64,000 nucleotides of DNA from contig NZ_CP087135.1 of assembly GCF_020911945.1 (NCBI RefSeq), positions 682,001-746,000 of the forward strand, in the 5' to 3' direction. The translations under genes and the position numbers were made by a program. Source of the DNA: Flavobacterium galactosidilyticum (GTDB lineage: Bacteria > Bacteroidota > Bacteroidia > Flavobacteriales > Flavobacteriaceae). Under the pieces are notes generated by a model. The model ran no database searches. It was given only the letters and a program-made list of their open reading frames with translations, and had not been told where the DNA came from. This document shows positions 34,864 to 43,922 of this stretch, in pieces. Numbering within the stretch: position 1 is the stretch's first letter; each line of letters begins with the position of its first letter.

Positions 34864-37211
34864 TATTTAGAAATTTTGAGCGCTCCACTTTGTAATTGCT
34901 TGGAACTTGCCGTTATTTTTATTGGTATTTTTAAATTGGATGTTTTTAGAATTATAGTTGCAATTCCCGCTTCCCCTTTTACTGGATTTTCACCTATAAA
35001 CTCCCCATTACCTTCGCTTAAAGTAAAAGTCACTTCATTGTTTGCATCTGGAATGATCGTTCCATTGGCATCCGTAATTTTAGCATAAACAAAAACCATA
35101 TCGGGATTATTTGGATTTATTGCTTTCGAAGAAACATCATAACTTAATTCAACTCTCGTCGCTTTTTCTGGAGTTTTAACAATAGACGAAACTACTTTTT
35201 GTCCCTTAATAAATCCTTCGGCACGCAATGTTCCCGTCATAAATTTATCTATTTTAAAGATAAAAGGTGGATGATTCAATTCATCACTATTTTGATTTAC
35301 CGTTGGCTTTTGTTTGCCAACCAAAACATCGTTCAAGTACAATGCTACTTCATCACAATTACTATAAACAGTCACATCCAAAGGTGAAGTTGACGTCCAA
35401 TAATTAGCAATATGCACCATTGGTCCTGAAGCTAATTTAGAATCTAAAATTACATTTGCACTACGCTGACTTTGATAAAAGTAATACGCAAATTTTGGAA
35501 TTCTAAAAATATCGCTGATTCCTGAACTTTCTAAATCATCGCTGTACCCACGATTGTAATCAAACATCAACCAATTTGCATCACCAATAGTCTGCTCTCC
35601 TTTTTTATTAGAATTAGCTGATTCTTGGTAATTATAAGCTTGTTGCAACAATCTTTTTTCACCATCGCCTCGCAGTTGACGCGAACTTCTTTCAAATTCT
35701 TTCAAATTCGAAAAAGCAGTTTGATTAAAACCTGCATTTTGCGCATAATATTCCCAATCTCCATATTCAGCTATGAAAACTTTACGATTCCCATTTTTAT
35801 ATTTTGTCCAATAATCAGGTGCTTTAGCATGTTGACGCGCTGGAATAAATAAATCATAATTAGCATTATCTAACCAACTTGCCGAATAATAATGTTCAAA
35901 AGGCAATTCTTCTTTCAAGGCTTTAGTAGCTTGTTTCATGAACTTTTCGCTCATCTCCGTTTCATTCAATGAAGCTTCCCAAAAAATAATACTCGGATGA
36001 TTTCTATCTCTTCGAGCCATATCACGAATATCCTGAATCGCATTTTTCTGGAATGTTTCATTACCAAAAAACTGCCAACCCGTCAAACTATTCATTACTA
36101 AAAGTCCTAGTTCATCGCAAGCATTCAAAAATGCTTCCGCATGCGGGTAATGTGACATACGAACCAAATCAAAACCAGCATTTTTGATTTTTACTGCATC
36201 TCGATACTGCGCTTCATCAGAAATTGCATAACCTAAATAAGGATATTCTTGGTGCTCGTTTGTTCCTGCGATATATAGTTTTTCATCATTCAAATAATAA
36301 CCATCTTCTTTAATTTCAGATTTTCGAACTCCTATTCTTTCTGAATAAATATCAATCAACTTGTTATTGACATGGACTTGAATTTCTAAATTGTATAAAT
36401 TAGGACTTGAAATAGACCATAATTTTGGATTCGGCAAACTGATATTTTGTACAAATGCCCTTCCTTCGTTGGGATTCAAAGAAAGTTGACCCGATTTAAA
36501 AACGGTTTTATTTCCTTGCTTGTCCTTTAGTGTGAAATTTAAAATGAATTTTTTACTGACTGCAAATTCGTTTTTCAAATCAACTTGAATCGTGCCTGAA
36601 GCACTGGTTTTAGTAATAGAATTAAAATTTACAAAAACACCTCCACCAGCCACTTTATTGGCTTGATTCGCATTTGTAACGTATAATTTATTGGTAGTAA
36701 CTAAATAAACATTGCGATAAATCCCTCCGTAGTAATTAAAATCCAACCCTTTAAGTGGTTTTCCTGGTAGAATTTCAGGATTGTCTTCATTATTTACTTT
36801 TACTTTAATAACGTTCTCTTTTTGAGAATTTAAAAAAGGAGTAATATCAACAGAAAAAGGCAAATAGCCTCCTTTGTGATTCGCGACTTTCTGGTCGTTT
36901 ATCCAAACATCCGCTTCTTGCATCACACCTTCAAAATACAGCGAAACTTTCTTGTCTTTTGAATTTGGAACTTTAAATTTCTTCTGATACCATGAAGTTC
37001 CTTGAAACTGATTGTTCACCACCAAAGGTTCAATTTTAGCGGTATGCGGAATCGTAATTTTTTCCCAATTAGAAATATTTTTTTCTTCACGCTTAAACTC
37101 CCAATCAAAACCAAAATTTACTTTAGTTCTAGATTGAGCTTCTACTTTAGTAAAAGAAAAAGTAAAGATAATTAGTAATAGAAAAAAAATATTATTTGAA
37201 ATCAGCTTCAT
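34863..37211 (-). CDS. Glycoside hydrolase family 2, probable beta-galactosidase
   Basis: This 782-residue exported enzyme starts from the ATG at 37211, which gives a good signal peptide (MKLISNNIFFLLLIIFTF). A TTG eight codons upstream is the other option. The jelly-roll sugar-binding domain (GTSWYQKKF, YFEGVMQEADVWIN), Ig-like domains and TIM barrel follow the GH2 order. Acid/base Glu417 lies in FWEASLNETEM and nucleophile Glu482 in FIAEYGDWEY. The acid/base motif differs from the usual WSLGNE. An Ig-like module near residue 690 to the end resembles GH2 C-terminal domains. Context (galK, galT, galM) favours a beta-galactosidase. Beta-glucuronidase or other GH2 specificities cannot be excluded. 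Confidence 0.83.
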   Translation of the reverse strand: MKLISNNIFFLLLIIFTFSFTKVEAQSRTKVNFGFDWEFKREEKNISNWEKITIPHTAKIEPLVVNNQFQGTSWYQKKFKVPNSKDKKVSLYFEGVMQEADVWINDQKVANHKGGYLPFSVDITPFLNSQKENVIKVKVNNEDNPEILPGKPLKGLDFNYYGGIYRNVYLVTTNKLYVTNANQANKVAGGGVFVNFNSITKTSASGTIQVDLKNEFAVSKKFILNFTLKDKQGNKTVFKSGQLSLNPNEGRAFVQNISLPNPKLWSISSPNLYNLEIQVHVNNKLIDIYSERIGVRKSEIKEDGYYLNDEKLYIAGTNEHQEYPYLGYAISDEAQYRDAVKIKNAGFDLVRMSHYPHAEAFLNACDELGLLVMNSLTGWQFFGNETFQKNAIQDIRDMARRDRNHPSIIFWEASLNETEMSEKFMKQATKALKEELPFEHYYSASWLDNANYDLFIPARQHAKAPDYWTKYKNGNRKVFIAEYGDWEYYAQNAGFNQTAFSNLKEFERSSRQLRGDGEKRLLQQAYNYQESANSNKKGEQTIGDANWLMFDYNRGYSDDLESSGISDIFRIPKFAYYFYQSQRSANVILDSKLASGPMVHIANYWTSTSPLDVTVYSNCDEVALYLNDVLVGKQKPTVNQNSDELNHPPFIFKIDKFMTGTLRAEGFIKGQKVVSSIVKTPEKATRVELSYDVSSKAINPNNPDMVFVYAKITDANGTIIPDANNEVTFTLSEGNGEFIGENPVKGEAGIATIILKTSNLKIPIKITASSKQLQSGALKISK

Positions 37212-37254
37212 TTTTGGTTGTATTTTAAACAGCAATTGGCCTAACTACTTATTA

Positions 37255-38283
37255 TTAAAAAGATTCAAACTTATAAATTGTTTTATGATTAAAAGTGTCT
37301 TCTTTTCTCAAAATTGAATTGGGGAAATTATCATGATTAGGTGCGTCAGGAAAATTTTGTGTTTCAAAACAAATACCACTCGTAGTGTGATAATCCGCAT
37401 TTTCTTTTCCTTTTATAGCATTAAAACAGTTGCCACCGACATAAATATGAACTGCTGGTTGATCTGTATAGACTTCCATTTTCAAGTTATTTCGCTTATT
37501 AAAAAGGGAAGCTGCCAACTTACTATCGGGATCTAAAACAAAAGTAGCATCAATTTTTGAAGGACATTTTTCTGCCCGACTAAAGTCAAAGCAAGAATTA
37601 GCAGTATTTAAAAAACGTCCTGTTGGTATCATTTCATCAGTTGTCTCTAGCTTTTTTCCAGCATTGATGATTAACTCTTGTTCTAAAACATTTGACACAT
37701 GTCCATCAAGATTAAAATAACTATGATGTGTCAAATTGACAACAGTATCTTTGCTGGTATTCGCTTTATACTCAATAATTAATTCGTCTTCTTCAGATAA
37801 GGAGTAGGTAAGTTCTACGGATAATTCTCCTGGATAATTTTCTTCCATATCCGGGCTACAATAGGACAAAGTAACTGACGGATTTAAACCCTCATTTTTA
37901 CTTTTAATTTTCCAAATCTTTTTACTGAAACCTACACTTCCGCCATGTAACGCATGGTGGTCATTATCATTTTTGTTCAAATGAAAAGAATTTCCATTCA
38001 AGTTAAAAGTACCATCACTGATTCTTCCTGCATATCGCCCCACAGTACATCCAAAATAAGGAGCGCTCTCTAGATCAAAGGATTTAATGTACGCATCTAG
38101 CGTATCAAATCCTAAAACGACATCAAGAAGTTCTCCACTTTTTAAAGGTATTTTTAATGAAGTCACTGTTGCTCCATAGGTAATAACTTTTAGTTGCATG
38201 CCATTTCCATTAGTCAATTCGCAAGAATTGATAACCTCATTGTCAGCTTCTAAACCAAATAATTCAATTATACTATTAGACAT
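37255..38283 (-). CDS. galM: Aldose 1-epimerase (galactose mutarotase)
   Basis: This 342-residue enzyme interconverts beta- and alpha-galactose, supplying galactokinase with the alpha anomer. Family motifs are YGATVTSLKIP near the N-terminus, the substrate-binding NRYAGRI-type segment (GCTVGRYAGRISDG), HALHGG (His near 110), LTHHSYFNLDGH with the catalytic His, and the C-terminal catalytic Glu in CFETQNFPDAPN. It has no signal peptide, so it is cytoplasmic. It is the first gene of the galactose operon, with a promoter box just upstream. Confidence 0.93.
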   Translation of the reverse strand: MSNSIIELFGLEADNEVINSCELTNGNGMQLKVITYGATVTSLKIPLKSGELLDVVLGFDTLDAYIKSFDLESAPYFGCTVGRYAGRISDGTFNLNGNSFHLNKNDNDHHALHGGSVGFSKKIWKIKSKNEGLNPSVTLSYCSPDMEENYPGELSVELTYSLSEEDELIIEYKANTSKDTVVNLTHHSYFNLDGHVSNVLEQELIINAGKKLETTDEMIPTGRFLNTANSCFDFSRAEKCPSKIDATFVLDPDSKLAASLFNKRNNLKMEVYTDQPAVHIYVGGNCFNAIKGKENADYHTTSGICFETQNFPDAPNHDNFPNSILRKEDTFNHKTIYKFESF

Positions 38284-38335
38284 AAAATATGATATATGCT
38301 TTATTTTCTTTATTTCTTTACGAAATTACGAAAAT

Positions 38336-38354
38336 CAAAAGTAAAATATTTTTG
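38336..38354. promoter_or_regulatory. Back-to-back divergent -7 boxes of the gal operon and its regulator
   Basis: TACTTTTG on the minus strand (38343-38336) points to galM and TATTTTTG on the plus strand (38347-38354) points to the GntR-type gene. They are three bases apart. The adjoining 38360-38385 (ATACATACCAGTACCTATC) holds the short palindrome TACCAGTA-like and is a natural place for an operator, which would act on both promoters. Confidence 0.5.
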
Positions 38355-38412
38355 CACTTATACATACCAGTACCTATCAGTTTATCGTATCTTGCGCAAA
38401 ATTCCTTAAATT

Positions 38413-39411
38413 ATGAAAATTATTTCCATTCAAAATAATCTTGGCGTTCCAAAATACAAGCAAATAATTCATTCTATTGAAAAAACAATAGAGAAGGGCC
38501 TTTTGAAAAAAGATGAAAGATTACCATCTATAAATAAAGTATGCCTAGAGTTTTCTTTATCGCGCGATACGGTTTTACAAGCCTATGAAGAATTAAAAAA
38601 AAGGGGGATAATTTATGCCATTCTTGGTAAAGGATATTATATAAAAAGTACTGAAACCACTATAAAACAGAAGATTTTTTTACTTTTTGACGAATTGAAT
38701 ATCTTTAAAGAGGACATCTATAATTCGTTTCTAAAAAATATTGAGAAAAATGCTCAGGTAGATATCTTCTTCCACAATTTTAACCCTACAATTTTCAAAA
38801 AATTAGTTAATGACAGTAACGGCAGCTACACTAAATACATTATTATGCCAACGAATTTAGTTGAAGCAGCGCCCATCATAAAAACCCTACCAGTTGACGA
38901 GGTTTACATATTAGATCAAACAAATTCAGAACTGACAGCTTACCCTGCCATTTATCAAAATCACCGAAAAGATATTTACGACGCCTTGATCAAAGGAAAG
39001 TCAAAATTAAAAAAATACCAAAAACTGATTTTGATTTTCCCGGGATCTAAGGAACCATTAGAAATGAAAATAGGTTTCGAGAATTTCTGTAGAGAGAATG
39101 ATTTTGATTTTGAGATTATTACAGAGTTTGAAAACCGAGAAATAAATAAAGGCGAAGTTTACATTATCCCAAATGACAGGGATTTAGTAAGTGTGATTGA
39201 AAAATCTAAAACACAAAACCTCAAATTAGGTGGTGATTATGGTATCATTTCCTACAATGACACGCCACTTAAAAAAGTCGTAGAGAACGGAATCACCACT
39301 ATTTCAACAGATTTTGACGCTATGGGAAAAATATTAGCACAAATGATTTTAAGCGAGCAAAGAGATCAAATTGAGAATAAGTGCGCTTTGATAGTTAGAA
39401 ATTCTTTGTAG
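38413..39411 (+). CDS. GntR-family transcriptional regulator with sugar-binding domain
   Basis: This 332-residue regulator has an N-terminal winged helix of GntR type (residues 10-75: VPKYKQIIHSIEKTIEKGLL, LPSINKVCLEFSLSRDTVLQ, AYEELKKRGIIYAILGKGYY). A C-terminal periplasmic-binding-protein-like domain of about 250 residues follows, ending GIISYNDTPLKKVVENGITT. This GntR-LacI-like hybrid is common beside sugar operons in Bacteroidota. Divergence from galM across a 129-base gap suggests that it controls the galactose operon in response to galactose or a derivative. The stop codon lies inside a strong terminator stem. Confidence 0.88.
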   Translation: MKIISIQNNLGVPKYKQIIHSIEKTIEKGLLKKDERLPSINKVCLEFSLSRDTVLQAYEELKKRGIIYAILGKGYYIKSTETTIKQKIFLLFDELNIFKEDIYNSFLKNIEKNAQVDIFFHNFNPTIFKKLVNDSNGSYTKYIIMPTNLVEAAPIIKTLPVDEVYILDQTNSELTAYPAIYQNHRKDIYDALIKGKSKLKKYQKLILIFPGSKEPLEMKIGFENFCRENDFDFEIITEFENREINKGEVYIIPNDRDLVSVIEKSKTQNLKLGGDYGIISYNDTPLKKVVENGITTISTDFDAMGKILAQMILSEQRDQIENKCALIVRNSL

Positions 39412-39448
39412 AAATTAGGTCTTTCTACAAAGAATTCAGATTTTTTTA
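39400..39448 (+). terminator. Rho-independent terminator overlapping the regulator's stop codon
   Basis: AATTCTTTGTAGAAA (39400-39414) pairs perfectly over 15 bp with TTTCTACAAAGAATT (39422-39436), with a 7-base loop and a T-run from 39441. Confidence 0.88.
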
Positions 39449-39517
39449 TGTACTATACATCCTTATAAATCAGTTTTTTTTTGATTTATACTTACAAACA
39501 AAAAAGGAATTCTACTT

Positions 39518-42500
39518 TTAATATGTCAAGACTTTACGCCTCGTAGAGTGCCCGTTACTATTAACAACTACGATGTAAATTTCGTATTGTGGATTTATAT
39601 TGAAGCTATGAATCATTTTTCCTTCCACTTTTTTATCTACAAGTAATTTACCTGACATATCATATATTTTAATATCAGTTTGTCCCTCTACCAAAGTTAA
39701 GTCTACATTAATTTCATCTCCATCATAATAAATTACGGCCGGTAAGTTAGTCACTTCTGGCGTTATTGGCACAAAATGAAGTATAAATCTATCTGCTGCA
39801 TCTTTCACAGATCCTTTAAATTGGTAAGTTGGAATTAGATTTAAATCAGTAATCGTCTTTGCTTTTTTATCTTCTAATAATAGAACTTCGTAAGAGGCGC
39901 TTTCGTTACCAATACTTAAGGCATAATTCCCGTCCTTTCCTGCTTTAAACATTAAAGGAACCGACGAATTTTCGATAACATTAGTTAAATTCAGTACTGA
40001 TAATTCCTTTTTCTCACGGTTTAAAAATAGTGAAGGTGCTGTCGTAACCGTACTAAAAAGTTTTGGAGCACCAGCCTCATTTGCAGGAGCGCCAAATTGA
40101 AGCAAAATTTCGTCAGAACCATAATTATCATTGGATGTTATTTGCACCTTAACAATTTCGGCTGTGGTTGCTTTCATCCTCATCCAATTGCTTTTACCGG
40201 TAGTTCCTCTAACACTGTTTGTCATGCCAATATTACCATTGGTTGCCGCCCTAACGAAAAAACCTTGCATTGGAGCAATATTTTGAGTAACTCCATTTGT
40301 ACCAATTGCAGTCCCAGAATTAAATACTCCATAATTATTTGTCACTGGATTCCAAATCCACATATCATAACCATCGCCAGAAACTACCAAAGCATCTCGT
40401 GTCCATCCAGAAGTCGCTTTCCAATCGATTGTTGAAGGATAAGGATTTCCGATTAAATTAAATCCCCTAACCTTTGGATCTTCTCCATTAATACTATTTG
40501 TAATTGAATAAATTATACTTCCATTATTTAAATTTCCTGAAAATTCAGTGGTTGGATTTGTAGCTTGAACACTATACAAATAGCCACAACCAGGAATAAA
40601 TTTTGTTGAAGAATGTACCGCTGGCCACTTTGGATTCTTTGGGTCGATCGTTAAACCGCCTTCATCGTTTTTATGATATACCCAGCAAGGAGTTGGCTCA
40701 TTCCAAAGATATAAGTCATAACCAGTTCCATTGCCATACGTTCCCCAGGGAGTCAAACTACTTCCCACTATTGTTTGATTAGAAACAGGAGAAGAGAGAA
40801 AATGCCAGTCTTCGGAAGCACCGCTAATATATCTTTGTACAGTTGCAGGAACATTATTTGTATTATGAATAATCGAAGCTGTACCTGCCGCTGTTGACTT
40901 TAGCACAAATCCAGAAGTAGCTGCTGAGTTTGCTATAGTTCCTGTAACGGTCAAGCTTTTGGCTGCATCAATAATAAATTTTTTAGCCGAGTTAATTGTC
41001 AAATTATTATCAAGGGCAAAGTTCGTATTAAGAGTAACCCCATTTGTATTATCAATATTCAAATTAAAAATCTTTTCATTGAGATACTGGTTGCTTTCTA
41101 GGATTTGCGCTGAAGAACCTCCATAAATAATAGTTGGTGAATTTGAAAATGCGTCCAAACGTCCTGCAGAAACATTAAGTAAATTTAATATGCGAAGATT
41201 TCCGTTTACTGTTACATTATTTACGTTGTTTACCGTTAAATTAAAAACGGCATCATTAACAAAAGATCCCGCAGGAATTGATTGGGCAGCAGCACCGGCG
41301 AACTCCATTACAGAACCTGCAGTTGAAGCATCAATTTGTGCGCCGTTTGTAAAAAGAGTATTCCCTTTTTGGGTAAGTTTAAAACCATTACAAACCACCC
41401 TATAAATAGATTGTGCATTGGTAATATTGGTGACCGATCGGTTCTGATCCAACACTAAATGGTTTACCGGAGCATCATCAAAAACAATACTAGCATCTAC
41501 CGCCGGAACAAAGTTTTGCGTCCAGTTTGCTGGAGTATTCCAATTATTGCTTATGGATCCTTTCCATTTGTTTATACACGATCCTACAGTTACAGCAAGG
41601 GTTTTATTTTGGCTTACGCTACAGCCATTTCCGGCAGAAACAGATATATTTCCATTCTGTCCGGCCGCTCCAACAGTAACCTTAATCTCGTTTGTGCCTT
41701 GACCATTAGTGATAGACCATCCAGCTGGGACTGTCCAATTATAAATTGTAGCATTAGCAACAGCGACAATACTATAAATTTGCGTGATTGCCCCAGAACA
41801 TTGAGTAGCTGAACCTGTGATTGCACCCGGTGTGCCAGGAGCTGCACCTCCAGAGCCTCCATTATTAACAGTTATTAAAACTGGCGAAGAATAAGATATA
41901 CACCAGGATCCAAACTGATTTTGTACTTCTGCTCTAAAGTAGGTATTTGCCGTTATAGCACCCATCTTACTTACAGTTAAAATATTAGTGGTTTCATCGA
42001 TATCTGACACATTAGTAGTAAAACTAGCATCACTTGCTTTTTGCCATTTCAATATTTTTGTGTTTGCCGTTGCATATCCACTTAATGTCAAATTAGTGGT
42101 TGGTGAACTTCCAGAACAAATCGTTTGAGCAGGAGAAACTGAACCTCCTAAAGGAGCAGTAGTTCTAAAGGTTCCAGTATTAGAATATCCAGTTGTTGCA
42201 CAGCTATTATAGGCTCTCACTCTATAATATAAATCTCCGGAAGGGAGTTTATAAACTGGACTACTTCCATTATTATAATTCACGTGGAAATCATGATAGA
42301 TATCTACATAATTAGTAAAATTAGCATCTGTTGCAATATCTAAATAAAATCCTGTTGCATTAGGTGCTTGATTCCAATTAAGCATTGCATAATCACATTG
42401 GATATTATCTGCATTAGTAACGACAGGAGCTGTAATTGGAATAGGACTTGTAGCAAAACTCATACTCGAAGAACTAGGGCTGGTACCACAGCTATTATTA

Positions 42501-43756
42501 GCTCTAACTCTGTAATAATAAGTAGTTCCAGGGTTCAAACCGGTTAAAACATAACTTAGACCATTCCCTACATCTAAATTATTATACCCTGATACAAATG
42601 TTGTAAACCCACTATTTGTGGATACATCGAGATAATATTTTGTTGCAGTAAAAGTCCATCCCCATTGAACCGTAAATCCGGTGCAGGTTGGACTATAGGC
42701 CCCTGCTGTACCTGGTGCAGAAGGCACTGAATTTACTGTAATTGTTGCTTTATTTTTTGCATTTCCTGAACTATCATACGTTGTTTTATACGCGACACCT
42801 CCAATAGTAGAAGAGATAGAGGTAATTGTAATAGTTGTTTCTCCTACATTATTTAACGCTACTGTTCCAAACCTTCCTATTCCTGCGGCGCTTACCGTCA
42901 TAGTGGCGCTATTATTTGTTGAAGCATTGGGCGAACTTAAATCATAAGTAACGGTATAATCTCCAACTGGTAAGCTTTCGGCACTACCACCCATTGTTAT
43001 CGTTAAGTTATTACCTAAACACACAGAACTTGCCGTTGATGTACTTGTTAATAAATAATATGCCACAATAACTCGGCCACTTGCGCCATTACCGCCATTG
43101 ACCTTATTACCGCCACCGCCGCCGCCGCCGCCAGGAACAACCCCGTTTCCTCCATTTACTTGATTTCCTCCACCGCGACCACCTGCTCCTGCACCTATTC
43201 CCCCAGCTGCACCAAAACTTCCTGATCCTATAGCCCCATTATTTCCATTAGCTGTTGCAAAGGCAGATCCACCACCTCCACCACCACTACTTCCACCTGC
43301 TGATCCTCCATCACCACCAGCAAATTGTATAGTTGCACTACTTAAATTGATTGCCCCGCCAGCTTGTCCTGATGCACCAGCAGCCAGCACCCTACTCGAA
43401 CCAAAACTAGAATTTCCGCCATTACCATTTTCACTACCACCTGCGCCAACAGTTACTATTTGTACAGACCCAGAATTAACATTGACAAATCCTGAAGCAT
43501 ACGCTCCTCCTCCTCCTCCTCCTCCTCCTCTTGCATTACTCCCACCTCCTGCTCCACCACCCCAGGCTTCTACCGTAACACCAGTAATTCCAGCAGGCGC
43601 CGTAAAATTTGTAGTTCCTGCTGTAGTAAATGTTGTTTTTGATTGTCCAAAAACGGAAGTAAATCCAAATAGTAAAAACAAGACAAAAAGTATTATTACA
43701 TACCTATTTGTAGCTATTGTTATCTTTGTTTTTTCTGAAAAAGAAATTTTTTTCAT
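39518..43756 (-). CDS. Large T9SS-secreted adhesin-like protein with Gly-rich and fibronectin III domains
   Basis: This protein has about 1412 residues from the ATG at 43756. A TTG four codons upstream sits right at the predicted transcription start, so ATG is preferred. A signal peptide (YVIILFVLFLLFGFTSVFGQ) is followed by a Gly-rich domain (residues about 45-225, runs of Gly, VEAWGGGAGGG), Ig-like modules and two fibronectin III-like domains near 345-535 (GLNPGTTYYYRVRANN). A PKD-like stretch near 640-720 and a beta-helix-like middle part come next. The end is a type A T9SS sorting domain (IKIYDMSGKLLVDKKV ... STRRKVLTY). It is expected on the cell surface. It lies 154 bases downstream of the usher-like gene and has its own -7 box. 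A surface or pilus-associated adhesin is an inference from position and domains. Confidence 0.8.
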   Translation of the reverse strand: MKKISFSEKTKITIATNRYVIILFVLFLLFGFTSVFGQSKTTFTTAGTTNFTAPAGITGVTVEAWGGGAGGGSNARGGGGGGGGAYASGFVNVNSGSVQIVTVGAGGSENGNGGNSSFGSSRVLAAGASGQAGGAINLSSATIQFAGGDGGSAGGSSGGGGGGSAFATANGNNGAIGSGSFGAAGGIGAGAGGRGGGNQVNGGNGVVPGGGGGGGGNKVNGGNGASGRVIVAYYLLTSTSTASSVCLGNNLTITMGGSAESLPVGDYTVTYDLSSPNASTNNSATMTVSAAGIGRFGTVALNNVGETTITITSISSTIGGVAYKTTYDSSGNAKNKATITVNSVPSAPGTAGAYSPTCTGFTVQWGWTFTATKYYLDVSTNSGFTTFVSGYNNLDVGNGLSYVLTGLNPGTTYYYRVRANNSCGTSPSSSSMSFATSPIPITAPVVTNADNIQCDYAMLNWNQAPNATGFYLDIATDANFTNYVDIYHDFHVNYNNGSSPVYKLPSGDLYYRVRAYNSCATTGYSNTGTFRTTAPLGGSVSPAQTICSGSSPTTNLTLSGYATANTKILKWQKASDASFTTNVSDIDETTNILTVSKMGAITANTYFRAEVQNQFGSWCISYSSPVLITVNNGGSGGAAPGTPGAITGSATQCSGAITQIYSIVAVANATIYNWTVPAGWSITNGQGTNEIKVTVGAAGQNGNISVSAGNGCSVSQNKTLAVTVGSCINKWKGSISNNWNTPANWTQNFVPAVDASIVFDDAPVNHLVLDQNRSVTNITNAQSIYRVVCNGFKLTQKGNTLFTNGAQIDASTAGSVMEFAGAAAQSIPAGSFVNDAVFNLTVNNVNNVTVNGNLRILNLLNVSAGRLDAFSNSPTIIYGGSSAQILESNQYLNEKIFNLNIDNTNGVTLNTNFALDNNLTINSAKKFIIDAAKSLTVTGTIANSAATSGFVLKSTAAGTASIIHNTNNVPATVQRYISGASEDWHFLSSPVSNQTIVGSSLTPWGTYGNGTGYDLYLWNEPTPCWVYHKNDEGGLTIDPKNPKWPAVHSSTKFIPGCGYLYSVQATNPTTEFSGNLNNGSIIYSITNSINGEDPKVRGFNLIGNPYPSTIDWKATSGWTRDALVVSGDGYDMWIWNPVTNNYGVFNSGTAIGTNGVTQNIAPMQGFFVRAATNGNIGMTNSVRGTTGKSNWMRMKATTAEIVKVQITSNDNYGSDEILLQFGAPANEAGAPKLFSTVTTAPSLFLNREKKELSVLNLTNVIENSSVPLMFKAGKDGNYALSIGNESASYEVLLLEDKKAKTITDLNLIPTYQFKGSVKDAADRFILHFVPITPEVTNLPAVIYYDGDEINVDLTLVEGQTDIKIYDMSGKLLVDKKVEGKMIHSFNINPQYEIYIVVVNSNGHSTRRKVLTY

Positions 43757-43772
43757 ATTTAAATTCAAGTCA

Positions 43773-43780
43773 CAAATGTA
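43773..43780 (-). promoter_or_regulatory. -7 promoter box for the adhesin gene
   Basis: On the minus strand TACATTTG matches TAnnTTTG and ends 16 bases before the preferred ATG, 43756. Confidence 0.5.
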
Positions 43781-43922
43781 ACTTTTTGATTAATTAACTT
43801 ATTTCTATTCAATTGTTTATTCTATAATTCAGCGGCTATACCTTTGCTTTCAAAGCTAACGCTATCCAACTTATCCTGAACTGACCAATTTATATTTACT
43901 TTCATTGCTTCTTCAAATCTGA

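Noticed and set aside
39464-39490. Hairpin TATAAATCA/TGATTTATA as a terminator of the adhesin gene
   Set aside because: It is on the correct side but no T-run follows on the minus strand, so termination is not supported.
43347-43781. Plus-strand proline-rich open frame of 144 codons
   Set aside because: It is antisense to the Gly-rich domain of the adhesin; the poly-Pro runs arise from poly-Gly codons.
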